Part shown: piece after piece, positions 55,870 through 64,000 of the stretch
How positions within the stretch are numbered: position 1 is the stretch's first letter
How the letters are laid out: each line of letters starts with the position of its first letter
DNA from: Amycolatopsis pretoriensis
GTDB taxonomy: Bacteria; Actinomycetota; Actinomycetes; Mycobacteriales; Pseudonocardiaceae
Direction: 5' to 3'
Assembly: GCF_900107925.1 (NCBI RefSeq)
Contig: NZ_FNUJ01000002.1
Location: forward strand, 992,001 to 1,056,000
Length of the DNA stretch: 64,000 nt
Translations under genes and position numbers: made by a program
Notes under the pieces: generated by a model
The model's database searches: none
Seen by the model: only the letters and a program-made list of their open reading frames with translations
Told to the model about the DNA's origin: nothing

Positions 55870-56922
55870 ATGCGTTCGCATCCCGTCAAGCGCGTGGTGT
55901 CAGGTGCCCTCGCGGCGGCTTCGGTGATCACTGTCGTCACCATGGCCCAGCCGCCGGCCACCGCCGCCCCCATCCCCGTCCTCCAGGCCCCGCCCACCGG
56001 GTCCGACGCCCTGGCGAAGTACCGCGACCTCTCGGCCCAGGCCGAGAAGCTCAACGAAGACCTGCTCAAGGCGAAGGACGACCTGGCCGCCAAGCAGGGC
56101 GAGCTCGACAAGGCCACCGCCGACGTCACCGCGGCCAAGGACGCCGGTGCCCAGGCGATCGACGCGAAGCAGAAGTACCAGACGCAGGTCGACAAGTTCG
56201 CCGGCGCGTCGTTCACCAGCGGCGTCCAGATGAACAAGCTGTCGGCGCTGCTGGCCGGCACGTCGACGCAGGACTTCCTGGACCGCTCGGCGGCCCTCGA
56301 GGTCATCGCGACCGACAAGAACGCCGCGATGGGCAACCTCAGCGGCGCGGCCGCGAAGGCCACCGAAGCGGAGAAGGCGGCGACGGACGCGGCGAAGCGG
56401 GCGACGGACGCCCGGGACGCGGCGGCCAAGCTGGCCTCGGACATCGAAGGCAAGAAGAAGAACCTCCAGGCCCAGATCGACCAGATCGAGGCCCAGGGCA
56501 AGACCCTCAGCACCGCCGACAAGACCGCTCAGAAGGACACCGGCGGCAAGGCCCCGACCGTCAAGGCGGCCTCCGCGGCCGCGCAGAAGGCGGTCGACGC
56601 GGCGCTGAGCAAGCTCGGCAGCGCCTACGTCTACGGCGCCACCGGCCCGTCCACGTTCGACTGCTCGGGCCTGATGCAGTGGGCCTACAAGCAGGCCGGG
56701 ATCTCGCTGCCCCGCACGTCGTCGGCGCAGGCGGGCTTCGGCACGTCGGTGCCGCGCGACCAGCTGCAGCCGGGCGACCTGGTCGCGTACTACTCCCCCG
56801 TGTCCCACATCGGGATGTACATCGGCGACGGCAAGATGGTGCACGCCCCGACCAGCGGCGACGTCGTCAAGATCTCGCCGCTGCTGAAGGAGTACGCGGG
56901 CGCGACGCGCCCCACCGCGTGA
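55870..56922 (+). CDS. Secreted NlpC/P60 (C40) peptidoglycan endopeptidase with coiled coil
   Basis: A 350-residue exported wall hydrolase (signal ending about ATAAP). Residues about 50-240 are a long coiled coil rich in Ala, Lys and Glu (LSAQAEKLNEDLLKAKDDLA and DIEGKKKNLQAQIDQIEAQG). The C-terminal NlpC/P60 domain (about 240-350) has the catalytic Cys in STFDCSGLMQWAYKQAG and His in SPVSHIGMYIGDGKMVHAP. It resembles RipA-type D,L-endopeptidases used in cell division. ATG 55870 gives a complete signal peptide. Confidence 0.94.
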   Translation: MRSHPVKRVVSGALAAASVITVVTMAQPPATAAPIPVLQAPPTGSDALAKYRDLSAQAEKLNEDLLKAKDDLAAKQGELDKATADVTAAKDAGAQAIDAKQKYQTQVDKFAGASFTSGVQMNKLSALLAGTSTQDFLDRSAALEVIATDKNAAMGNLSGAAAKATEAEKAATDAAKRATDARDAAAKLASDIEGKKKNLQAQIDQIEAQGKTLSTADKTAQKDTGGKAPTVKAASAAAQKAVDAALSKLGSAYVYGATGPSTFDCSGLMQWAYKQAGISLPRTSSAQAGFGTSVPRDQLQPGDLVAYYSPVSHIGMYIGDGKMVHAPTSGDVVKISPLLKEYAGATRPTA

Positions 56923-56977
56923 GCGGGTGCCCCGGTCCGCGAGGTGTAGAAATCGCGGAACGGGGCATCTTCCGCGC

Positions 56978-57400
56978 ATGGTCGACAACTACGACGCCGC
57001 GACGGTCGAGGCCGTCGGCAAAGTCACCGAAGCGCTCGAGACGATCGAGCGGGCGCGCGGGCACCTCTATTCGTTCCACCAGCTGACCGGAAGCGCGGAC
57101 CTGGCCCTCGGCGAAGCCGTCGAGAAGCTCGAAAAGGCCGGCCACGCGGACTGGGCGCGGCGGATCAACGAAGAACTGATCGGGCTCAACGTGCTACCCG
57201 ATCGGTGGACGTTCCAGATCGTCGAGGAATACGACGACGGCTACTACAAGGCGTGCCGCGACCTCGAGCGGTCACTGCTCGAGTCGTTGACCGACGGCCG
57301 CCGTCACCTGCACGAACAGCAGATGAAGGACGACCGCCGGACGCACGGCAGGCCGGGCCACGAAGCGGGCGCGCCGTCGACCCCGCCGGCCGGCTCGTGA
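56978..57400 (+). CDS. Conserved actinobacterial hypothetical protein
   Basis: A 140-residue soluble, mostly helical protein. It has ATVEAVGKVTEALETIERAR (about 7-26), a LYSFHQLTGSADLALGEAVE helix and a conserved-looking WTFQIVEEYDDGYYKACRDL (about 75-94). The tail after residue 115 is rich in charged residues and His. I recognise it as a type common in actinomycetes but cannot assign a function. ATG 56978 is used; upstream in-frame starts lack a ribosome-binding site. It lies 55 bp after the NlpC/P60 gene. Confidence 0.75.
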   Translation: MVDNYDAATVEAVGKVTEALETIERARGHLYSFHQLTGSADLALGEAVEKLEKAGHADWARRINEELIGLNVLPDRWTFQIVEEYDDGYYKACRDLERSLLESLTDGRRHLHEQQMKDDRRTHGRPGHEAGAPSTPPAGS

Positions 57401-57467
57401 CCGGCGGTTGTCGGACCCCTGCGCTAGAGTCGGAGCCAGGCGAACAGATGTTCGATTGGAGGATGTC

Positions 57468-57668
57468 GTGACCGATCAGGTGGAACCGAACCCGGAGAAG
57501 GACCCGAGCGACTGGACGACCGGCGACGAGCCGATGACCGGGCCGCAGAAGTCGTACCTGCAGACGTTGGCGCAGGAGGCCGGGGAGGACGTGCCGGAGG
57601 GGTTGACGAAGGCCCAGGCTTCCGCGCGGATCGACGAGCTGCAGCAGGCCACCGGGCGGGGCAGCTGA
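57468..57668 (+). CDS. DUF3072 family small protein
   Basis: A 66-residue protein with the DUF3072 core EPMTGPQKSYLQTLAQEAGE followed by LTKAQASARIDELQQ. The N-terminus is acidic and proline-rich. GTG 57468 has GGAGG at 5 nt. Family members are short, soluble and of unknown function. A possible -10 element, TAGAGT, lies at 57425-57430. Confidence 0.85.
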   Translation: MTDQVEPNPEKDPSDWTTGDEPMTGPQKSYLQTLAQEAGEDVPEGLTKAQASARIDELQQATGRGS

Positions 57669-57710
57669 CGAGCGTTCTGTGCCCGGCGCCACGGAGTGCC
57701 GGCTTCCGGT

Positions 57711-57737
57711 TCGGGTAATCGCTTGTTCGATACCCGA
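57711..57737. terminator. Inverted repeat between DUF3072 and a small membrane-protein gene
   Basis: TCGGGTA (57711-57717) and TACCCGA (57731-57737) form 7-bp arms with a 13-nt loop, 43 bp after the DUF3072 stop and 20 bp before GTG 57758. It could be a weak terminator or an operator for the next gene. Confidence 0.35.
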
Positions 57738-57757
57738 GTCCTCGAAGGAGGCATTCC

Positions 57758-58036
57758 GTGTACTTGACCGTGCTGCTCGCGGCGTCGGCCGGGCTGCTCG
57801 TGCTCGGCGCGACCGCTCTTCGCGAACTGCGGAAGCCCTATCCGCTCACGGCGAAGCGCACGTTCGTCGCGGCCTGGGTCGCCGGTGCCGGCGGGCTGGC
57901 CTGGTGGGCCGCTTCGCCGGGCGCCGGGCCGCTCGTGGTTCTCGTGGCAGGGCTGGGTTTTCTGGTCGCCACGCTGAATCGCGGGCCCGAACGGCCGTCC
58001 TACCCGCGGGCCACCCCCTACCAGCCACCTCAGTGA
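57758..58036 (+). CDS. Small membrane protein of unknown function (92 aa)
   Basis: A 92-residue protein with three hydrophobic segments (YLTVLLAASAGLLVLGATAL, FVAAWVAGAGGLAWWAAS and GPLVVLVAGLGFLVATLN) and a proline-rich tail. GTG 57758 has GAAGGAGG at good spacing, which decides the start. It probably lies in the cytoplasmic membrane. It sits among small stress-type genes. No function can be assigned. Confidence 0.75.
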   Translation: MYLTVLLAASAGLLVLGATALRELRKPYPLTAKRTFVAAWVAGAGGLAWWAASPGAGPLVVLVAGLGFLVATLNRGPERPSYPRATPYQPPQ

Positions 58037-58050
58037 CGTGATGGGCGGAG

Positions 58051-58224
58051 ATGTCATACCCCAACGAACAACCCGAGATCGCGCGGCCCGCCACCCTGGA
58101 TCCCGGCCGGGCGGACGACAACCTCTACGAGCCCGGTGAAGGCGATCCGCCGGACAGCGCCGATCAAGCCGACGGTGTCGGCCAGAAGGTGATCGGCGAG
58201 CTCCGGGAACGCCGGAACGACTGA
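58051..58224 (+). CDS. Small acidic protein of unknown function (57 aa)
   Basis: A 57-codon frame from ATG 58051 to TGA 58222-58224. The product starts MSYPNEQPEIARPATLDPGR, is acidic and rich in Pro and Gly in the middle (DDNLYEPGEGDPPDSADQAD), and ends in a short helix, VIGELRERRND. GGGCGGAG sits immediately before the ATG, a little close for a ribosome-binding site. It lies 14 nt after the small membrane-protein gene and ends 2 nt before the convergent Rho-like gene, a tight fit that supports a real gene. Confidence 0.55.
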   Translation: MSYPNEQPEIARPATLDPGRADDNLYEPGEGDPPDSADQADGVGQKVIGELRERRND

Positions 58225-58226
58225 CC

Positions 58227-59288
58227 TCAGGCCGCCGCGGGCAGGGCGGCACCCGTCACGCGGAGGAGGAACTCCGCGTTGGAGCCCGTCTTGCGGAGCT
58301 GGTCGAGCAGCTGCTCGATCGCGTGCGGGCCCTGCAGCGCGCGGCGCACTTCGCGCATCGCGGCCAGTTCGCCCGCGGTGACCAGGAGTTCCTCGCGGCG
58401 CGTGCCGGAACCCGGGATGTCGACCGCCGGGAAGACGCGGCGCTCGGCCGCCTTGCGGTCCAGTTTCAGCTCCGCGTTGCCCGTGCTCTTCAGCTCCTCG
58501 AAGAAGACCGTGTCGGCCAGCGAACCGGTCTCCACCAGTGCCGACGCGACGATCGTGAGCGAGCCGCCACCTTCGAGGTTGCGGGCCGCGCCGAGGATGC
58601 GCTTCATCGGCTGCAACGCGGCCGCGTCGACGCCGCCGGACAGCGTGCGTCCCGACGGGCGGGCCGAAAGGTTGTAGGCGCGGCCGAGACGGGTGAGCGA
58701 GTCGAGGAGCAGTACGACGTCTTCGCCGCGCTCCACCAGGCGTTTCGCCCGCTCGACGGCAAGCTCGGCGACCGCGACGTGTTCGGCGGGCGGCCGGTCG
58801 AACGTGGACGCGATCACCTCGCCGCGCACGGTCCGGCTCAGCTCGGTGACCTCCTCCGGCCGTTCGTCGGCGAGCAGCACCATGAGCCGGCATTCCGGGT
58901 GGTTGACCGCGATGCCGTGACCGATCTCACGCAGCACGGTCGTCTTCCCGGCCTTCGGCGGCGAAACGACCAGCGCACGCTGGCCTTTGCCGAGGGGTGT
59001 GACGAGGTCGATGACGCGCGGCAGCAGGCGCGCCGGGGTGGTTTCGAGCAGCAGGCGCTCGTCCGGGTGCACCGGGACCAGGTCGGCGAAGTGCGGACGC
59101 GGTCGCGCCGGGTCGGCGCCGTTGACGCTGGTGATTTCTTCGGCGGTGCCGGTGATTTCGTCGCCCGGGCGCAGCTTGTGCTTGCGGACGACGGAAAGCG
59201 GCAGCGCGACATCGTCCGGCGCCGGCCGGTAGCCGGTGCGGACGAACGGGGTTTTCCCTGACGTGTCAAGGATTCCGTGAAAGGACAT
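58227..59288 (-). CDS. Compact Rho-family transcription termination factor homologue
   Basis: A 353-residue Rho-type hexameric RNA helicase. Walker A is VVSPPKAGKTTVLREIGHG (about 108-126), Walker B is VVLLLDSLTRLGRAYNLSA (about 190-208), and the Rho-specific segments TLSGGVDAAALQPMKRILGA and LKSTGNAELKLDRKAAERRV (R-loop region) are present. The cold-shock-like RNA-binding part (residues 1-70) is shortened and lacks the GFGFLR motif, and there is no N-terminal extension, although Rho proteins of actinomycetes are usually 550-700 residues. GGAG precedes ATG 59288. This is probably a second, specialised Rho, not the housekeeping one. Confidence 0.9.
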   Translation of the reverse strand: MSFHGILDTSGKTPFVRTGYRPAPDDVALPLSVVRKHKLRPGDEITGTAEEITSVNGADPARPRPHFADLVPVHPDERLLLETTPARLLPRVIDLVTPLGKGQRALVVSPPKAGKTTVLREIGHGIAVNHPECRLMVLLADERPEEVTELSRTVRGEVIASTFDRPPAEHVAVAELAVERAKRLVERGEDVVLLLDSLTRLGRAYNLSARPSGRTLSGGVDAAALQPMKRILGAARNLEGGGSLTIVASALVETGSLADTVFFEELKSTGNAELKLDRKAAERRVFPAVDIPGSGTRREELLVTAGELAAMREVRRALQGPHAIEQLLDQLRKTGSNAEFLLRVTGAALPAAA

Positions 59289-59430
59289 GGGTGTCTCCTG
59301 ATGAGGTGGCCGGCCCGCGCGAACGGCAGGGCCGGGGTACGAGGAAGAAGGCCGATGAGCCTGGATCCGAGAGCTTCCTCCGGGCGGCCGAGGGGCCGGC
59401 ATCCGCGAGGAGCACTTTTACGTTAGCGCG
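59289..59430 (-). promoter_or_regulatory. Promoter and structured leader of the Rho-like gene
   Basis: On the minus strand TAACGT (forward 59420-59425) fits a -10 box, giving a leader of about 130 nt. The leader contains GAGGAAG and CTTCCTC arms (forward 59337-59377) that can form a hairpin, and GGCCGGC-rich pairs nearer the gene. Rho genes are often autoregulated through their leaders, so attenuation is plausible. Confidence 0.4.
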
Positions 59431-59530
59431 ACATCACGCAAAGCACAACGGGTAAGACGTCGTCGCGGTGGGTAGGTCTGAAGGGAGCCCGAGAAACGGG
59501 GGAACCCGCGGCTGACGATGGGAGCGGATC

Positions 59531-60052
59531 GTGTATCGACATACCCCGGAACCTGGCGTCGATACGGGCGAGAGCGCCGACGCCGACCAAACGAGGACCA
59601 CGCCCCCGGCGCGCAGGAGTGCCGGCGCCGTGGTCACCTCGACGTTCGAAGAGCTGGCGCCCGCGCTGCCGAACGAGATGGCAGGGTTGCGCCGCAAGCT
59701 GACCCACTGGCTGGGCGAGCTGCCGCTCGACCCGGACAGCACGCACGACATCACGCTGGCGACGTACGAGGCGCTGGCGAACGTGGCGGCCCACGCCTAC
59801 CCGGACGGCAACGGCTGGGCCCGCCTCCAGGCGGCCCGCACGGGCGACGCGGTCACGGTGACCGTGACGGACACCGGCTGCGGAATCCCGGCAACGCGCC
59901 CCCGCCAGGCGGGGTTGCGCACCTCGGGTGGCCGGGGCCTGGTGCTGATCGACAAGGTGACGGACCAGTCCGAGGTCGAATCAGGTGCCGACGGGACGAC
60001 GGTCCACATGACTTGGCGCCCGGCGGCGTTGAGGGACGAGAACCCGGCCTGA
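59531..60052 (+). CDS. RsbW-like ATP-binding protein (anti-sigma factor type)
   Basis: A 173-residue protein with a HATPase_c_2 domain (about 40-165). The N-box is LATYEALANVAAHAYPDGNG with the key Asn, the G1 box is TDTGCGIPAT and the G2 box is TSGGRGLVLIDKVTD. Such GHKL proteins are anti-sigma serine kinases of partner-switching systems in actinomycetes. The first 35 residues are polar and probably disordered. GTG 59531 has GGGAG upstream. No sigma factor or antagonist gene is adjacent, so it is an orphan here. Confidence 0.88.
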   Translation: MYRHTPEPGVDTGESADADQTRTTPPARRSAGAVVTSTFEELAPALPNEMAGLRRKLTHWLGELPLDPDSTHDITLATYEALANVAAHAYPDGNGWARLQAARTGDAVTVTVTDTGCGIPATRPRQAGLRTSGGRGLVLIDKVTDQSEVESGADGTTVHMTWRPAALRDENPA

Positions 60053-60168
60053 GATACGGCCGGGCGGATCGTGCGCGATCGCGGAAAAACTGGGCCACGC
60101 AAGGCCAAAGGTGCGGATGTTCGCGCGGAGAACTTGTGCGCGGTGCGAAAGACACCGGCTGCGCGAGC

Positions 60169-60201
60169 CGCCGAGCGCTGAAGCACAAGGCGCTCGGCGG
60201 C
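60169..60201. terminator. Bidirectional terminator hairpin
   Basis: CCGCCGAGCGC (60169-60179) and GCGCTCGGCGG (60191-60201) are perfect 11-bp arms around an 11-nt loop, placed between the convergent RsbW-like gene (ends 60052) and the small gene ending at 60230. A strong GC hairpin without a T-tract is the usual actinomycete terminator. Confidence 0.75.
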
Positions 60202-60229
60202 CCCTGGAGTGTCCTACCTCACAACCCAC

Positions 60230-60442
60230 TCAAGCGACTTCGGCCAACCGCACCATCCGCCCCCGCGGGTAGGAAACCAGTTCCCGCTCCTCGTCCGTCG
60301 TGAAGATCTCGACGGAATCCCCCAGCAGCTCCGCCGAGGTCACCTGCAGCTGCCACGCGGGCAGGCCCGGCGCCGGCTCGTGCCAGAACCACTGGCCCTT
60401 CGTGAGCTGGTCCGCCGGGACCGTCGCGTCGTCCGTGTTCAT
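60230..60442 (-). CDS. Small hypothetical protein (70 aa)
   Basis: A 70-residue soluble protein with a compact beta-rich look: GQWFWHEPAPGLPAWQLQVT and DSVEIFTTDEERELVSYPRG. I chose ATG 60442 because TAGCCT lies exactly 7 nt before it, the leaderless spacing seen for several genes here; ATG 60448 or 60481 would be alternatives. No function can be assigned. It lies downstream of the GH64 gene on the same strand with a 43-bp gap. Confidence 0.7.
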   Translation of the reverse strand: MNTDDATVPADQLTKGQWFWHEPAPGLPAWQLQVTSAELLGDSVEIFTTDEERELVSYPRGRMVRLAEVA

Positions 60443-60485
60443 GCCCATGAGGCTAGCCGTCACCACCGACAGTTTTCGCACTGCC

Positions 60486-61649
60486 TCAACCGTGGGCCGC
60501 GTTGATCGTGATCGTCAGCACCTGCGGGTCACCCGCGAAGACCGCTCCGCTGAAGTCCGGGCCGGGGCTCACGTCGTCGTACGGGAACGCGTATCCCCGG
60601 TTGTCCGGCAGTTTCGAATGGACGATCCGCGCGTAGTGGTTCGTCGCGTCGCCGCCGTAGAACCGGGCCGGGTCCTCGTCCGTCGGCTGGTTCGGGTTGT
60701 CCAGCAACGTCGTGCGGTTCAACGCCGCCGCCAGGCGCGGGACGATCGCCTTGCGCGCGTCGCTCGCGCCCGCCGCCAAGGCGAACGGGCCGCTGTCGCA
60801 GCTCCACACGTCGGCCGTCGACGGCTTGGCGAACGACTCCGCGCCGAACACCAGCCGGTCGCCCGAAACGCGGCCGGTGAACTTGCCCAGGCCCGGGTTC
60901 TGCGAGTCGACGACCAGGTCCGTGCCCGCGTACTTCTGCCACACCTGGTCGATGTAGCCGTCGAGGTAGCCGCCGAACTGCGCCGCGTGGTGGTGCGGGG
61001 ACAGCACCCGCAGGTTCCCGCCGCCGCCCGTCTGCACCAGGTTCGCCCACTCACCGCCCAAAGAGGAGAGTGCCGACGCGATCTGGTCGAGTGCGCCCGC
61101 CGGGAGCCCGTTGACCGTCGACGTGCCGGAGCCCGACGTCAGCGACAGGCCCATCGGGATGCCCACGAAGTCGACGTAGCTGATGTTCGCGAACAGCTGC
61201 GTGTCGTTGAACGTGAACTCGCTGAACGACCAGTTCTTGCCGTAGTTCGCGTCGCCGGAGTTCAAGAAGCTCGGGTGCACCAGGTTGGGCCCGGGGTCCA
61301 GGAAGAAGTCCAGCTTCGCGTCCGTGACGACGTAGATGCGCGCGCCACCCATCTTGGGCACCTGGACCTGCGCTCCCGACGCGATCGGGATGGCGCAGTC
61401 CTCCGGCAACGGGGTCGTCGGGGCCGACGGCGACGCCGGGTAGTACGGCGTTCCGTCGGCGCGCAGCAGCACGAGCCGGCCGTCCGGGGTCGTGCCGGTC
61501 ACGTAGGCGTACACGGTTCCGGAGCCGGAGTTGTTCACCAGCTCGAGGCCGAACGTGTCCGGCGTCGCGGCGGACGCGGCCCGCGCGAGGGGTACCGCCG
61601 TGGCGAGCGTCGCGGCCGTGAGGCCGAGGAACGAGCGACGGGAGATCAT
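60486..61649 (-). CDS. Secreted GH64 beta-1,3-glucanase (thaumatin-like)
   Basis: A 387-residue Tat-exported enzyme: the signal carries a twin arginine in MISRRSFLGLTAATLATAVP and ends near residue 32. The mature protein matches GH64 laminaripentaose-producing glucanases, with TFGLELVNNSGSGTVYAYVT near the start, NWSFSEFTFNDTQLFANISY and VDFVGIPMGLSLTSG in the barrel core (about 145-180), and FGGYLDGYIDQVWQKYAG. It should degrade fungal beta-1,3-glucan. GGAGG precedes ATG 61649. It is divergent from a GH16 glucanase. Confidence 0.92.
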   Translation of the reverse strand: MISRRSFLGLTAATLATAVPLARAASAATPDTFGLELVNNSGSGTVYAYVTGTTPDGRLVLLRADGTPYYPASPSAPTTPLPEDCAIPIASGAQVQVPKMGGARIYVVTDAKLDFFLDPGPNLVHPSFLNSGDANYGKNWSFSEFTFNDTQLFANISYVDFVGIPMGLSLTSGSGTSTVNGLPAGALDQIASALSSLGGEWANLVQTGGGGNLRVLSPHHHAAQFGGYLDGYIDQVWQKYAGTDLVVDSQNPGLGKFTGRVSGDRLVFGAESFAKPSTADVWSCDSGPFALAAGASDARKAIVPRLAAALNRTTLLDNPNQPTDEDPARFYGGDATNHYARIVHSKLPDNRGYAFPYDDVSPGPDFSGAVFAGDPQVLTITINAAHG

Positions 61650-61973
61650 GGTGTCCTCCACGGTGAGGGGACGGCGGAGTCCATAATGGACTTCCGAGGG
61701 CGGTTCGCGGGATTCGTTGTGGACGCCAACAAACTATGACCAGGATTTCGTTACCTGGCAACCCTTCGAAAGAAGGTCCAGACCACCGCCACACCCGGCC
61801 CGCGCACTGCCCAGTGACGGCGAATTCCAAACGGGACTCACCCGGGACTGCCCCCGGGTACCGCGTGCCGGGTACTTCCGGGCACATCCCTTGACGCGGC
61901 CGCGGACCGGCGGCGAGAGTGGACGGCCTCGCGGGTCGTGGACGACCGGATTCCCCCAAGGAAGCGAGAACCC
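61650..61973. promoter_or_regulatory. 324-bp divergent promoter region of the GH64/GH16 genes, with palindrome
   Basis: No gene is seen here. AGTCCAT-A-ATGGACT (61678-61692) is a perfect 15-bp palindrome 29 bp upstream of the GH64 start and a likely operator. CCAGG...CCTGG (61740-61758) and CCTTC-GAAA-GAAGG (61762-61775) are further dyads in the middle. The right half, close to the GH16 gene, is GC-rich with GGAAGCGAGAA as a weak ribosome-binding region. Confidence 0.6.
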
Positions 61974-62870
61974 ATGCGCACCACCCAGCGGCTGGCCGCC
62001 CTCGTCGCCACGTTGTCCTTCGCCCTCACCGCCGCCCCGGCCCACGCCGAAGCCGGCTGGACCACGGTCTTCCAGGACGACTTCGACGGCGCCGCCGGCA
62101 CCGGCCTGAACGCCCAGGACTGGCTCTACGACACCGGAACCGGCTACCCCGGCGGCGCGGCGAACTGGGGCACCGGCGAGCTCGAAACCGCCACGAACTC
62201 GACGGACAACGTCTATCACGACGGCCAGGGTCACCTGGCGATCAAGCCCCAGCGCGACGGATCCGGCCAGTGGACGTCCGGCCGGATCGAAACGCAGCGC
62301 ACCGACTTCGCCGCTCCGGCGGGCGGTCAGCTGGAGATCAGCGCGACGCTCAAGCAGCCGTCCCCCGAGCACGGGCTCGGCTACTGGCCGGCGTTCTGGG
62401 CGATGGGCGCCGACGCCCGCCCGGTCGGCGCGACGAACTGGCCGAGCATCGGCGAGCTGGACATCATGGAAGACGTCAACGCGCTGAGCAAGCACTCCAC
62501 CACCTTCCACTGTGGACAGTGGCAGGGCGAGTGCCACGACCCGGACGGCATCACCAGCGACCTGCAGGACTGCGCCGGCTGCCAGGACGGCTACCACAGC
62601 TACTCGGTGATCGTCGACCGGCGCGACACCGCGGCCGAGGAACTGCGCTTCTACCTCGACGGCAACCAGACGTTCTCGGTCAAGCAGAACCAGGTCTCGG
62701 ACGCGACCTGGAAGGCCGCCGTCGACCACGGCTTCTTCGTCATCTTCGACGTCGCGATCGGCGGCTCCTACCCGAACAAGGTCTGCGGCTGCACCTCCCC
62801 CGGTGCGGACATCACGCCCGGCGCCGAAATGAGCGTCGACTCGCTCTCGGTGAAGGTCAGCGACGGCTGA
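61974..62870 (+). CDS. Secreted GH16 beta-1,3-glucanase (laminarinase type)
   Basis: A 298-residue Sec-exported enzyme (signal ending in APAHA, about residue 25). The catalytic motif is WPSIGELDIMEDVNALSK (about 158-175), with nucleophile and acid/base Glu in the ELDIME pattern. ELETATNSTDNVYHDGQGHL and LGYWPAFWAMGADARPVG are conserved GH16 strands. Four Cys residues late in the protein suggest disulfides. ATG 61974 gives the full signal peptide. With the divergent GH64 enzyme it should attack beta-1,3-glucan. Confidence 0.94.
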   Translation: MRTTQRLAALVATLSFALTAAPAHAEAGWTTVFQDDFDGAAGTGLNAQDWLYDTGTGYPGGAANWGTGELETATNSTDNVYHDGQGHLAIKPQRDGSGQWTSGRIETQRTDFAAPAGGQLEISATLKQPSPEHGLGYWPAFWAMGADARPVGATNWPSIGELDIMEDVNALSKHSTTFHCGQWQGECHDPDGITSDLQDCAGCQDGYHSYSVIVDRRDTAAEELRFYLDGNQTFSVKQNQVSDATWKAAVDHGFFVIFDVAIGGSYPNKVCGCTSPGADITPGAEMSVDSLSVKVSDG

Positions 62871-62887
62871 ACCCGTAGGCTGGCGCC

Positions 62888-64000
<1,113 letters not shown>

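Overview
This 64-kb window is chromosomal DNA of a very GC-rich actinomycete, most like the Pseudonocardiaceae and probably Amycolatopsis or a close relative. I infer this from the base composition, the frequent GTG starts, the mycothiol-dependent maleylpyruvate-isomerase-type proteins, the deazaflavin/F420-type oxidoreductases, a DUF574 methyltransferase and the secreted, Tat-exported polysaccharide hydrolases. I see no integrase, transposase, phage module, CRISPR array, rRNA or tRNA gene, and no polyketide or peptide synthase.

Layout. 1-5.9 kb: small DinB/MDMPI-type enzymes, an amidase-MerR operon behind a MerR-type promoter, and a divergent ArsR/zinc-efflux pair around a clear operator. 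5.9-21.3 kb: a large catabolic island. One minus-strand operon encodes an ACMSD-type amidohydrolase, an alpha/beta hydrolase, a three-subunit molybdenum hydroxylase, a CoxG-like anchor and an NCS2 permease. A divergent UbiX-LysR-GntR operon follows. A second minus-strand operon encodes an ABC importer, an isochorismatase-fold amidase, a UbiD decarboxylase and a second GntR regulator. Together these read as uptake, decarboxylation, hydroxylation and amide cleavage of a carboxylated N-heteroaromatic compound. 21.4-26 kb: DeoR/MFS, TetR, and a Gfo/Idh plus sugar-isomerase pair. 26-30 kb: a DUF574 methyltransferase and a GH127-type secreted glycosidase with six ricin-type repeats, behind twin LacI-type palindromes. 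30.2-36.1 kb: a YtrA-type GntR/ABC operon, a cyclase-TPP enzyme pair and a secreted protein that carries the same operator as the GntR gene.

36-44.9 kb: GNAT, Lrp, a fused indolepyruvate ferredoxin oxidoreductase, a response regulator, and a GlxA-type AraC regulator whose 3' end has been amplified into a 131-bp tandem array; then an orphan GHKL ATPase and an azoreductase/MarR pair. 44.9-54.6 kb: a SecD-like lipoprotein, a GH76 mannanase-type enzyme, a serine esterase, a CPBP protease, an NAD(P)-binding protein, a DMT exporter, two LysR regulators, a PLP-dependent dehydratase and an LLM oxidoreductase. 54.6-64 kb: wall hydrolases (M15-type, NlpC/P60), several small stress-type proteins, a compact Rho homologue, an RsbW-like ATPase, and a set of secreted glucan and xylan hydrolases (GH64, GH16, GH10-CBM2), the last running off the window.

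Two window-wide themes stand out. Many regulator genes appear leaderless, with a TANNNT box 6-7 nt before the start codon. Four convergent gene pairs share their stop codons on the palindrome CTAG.
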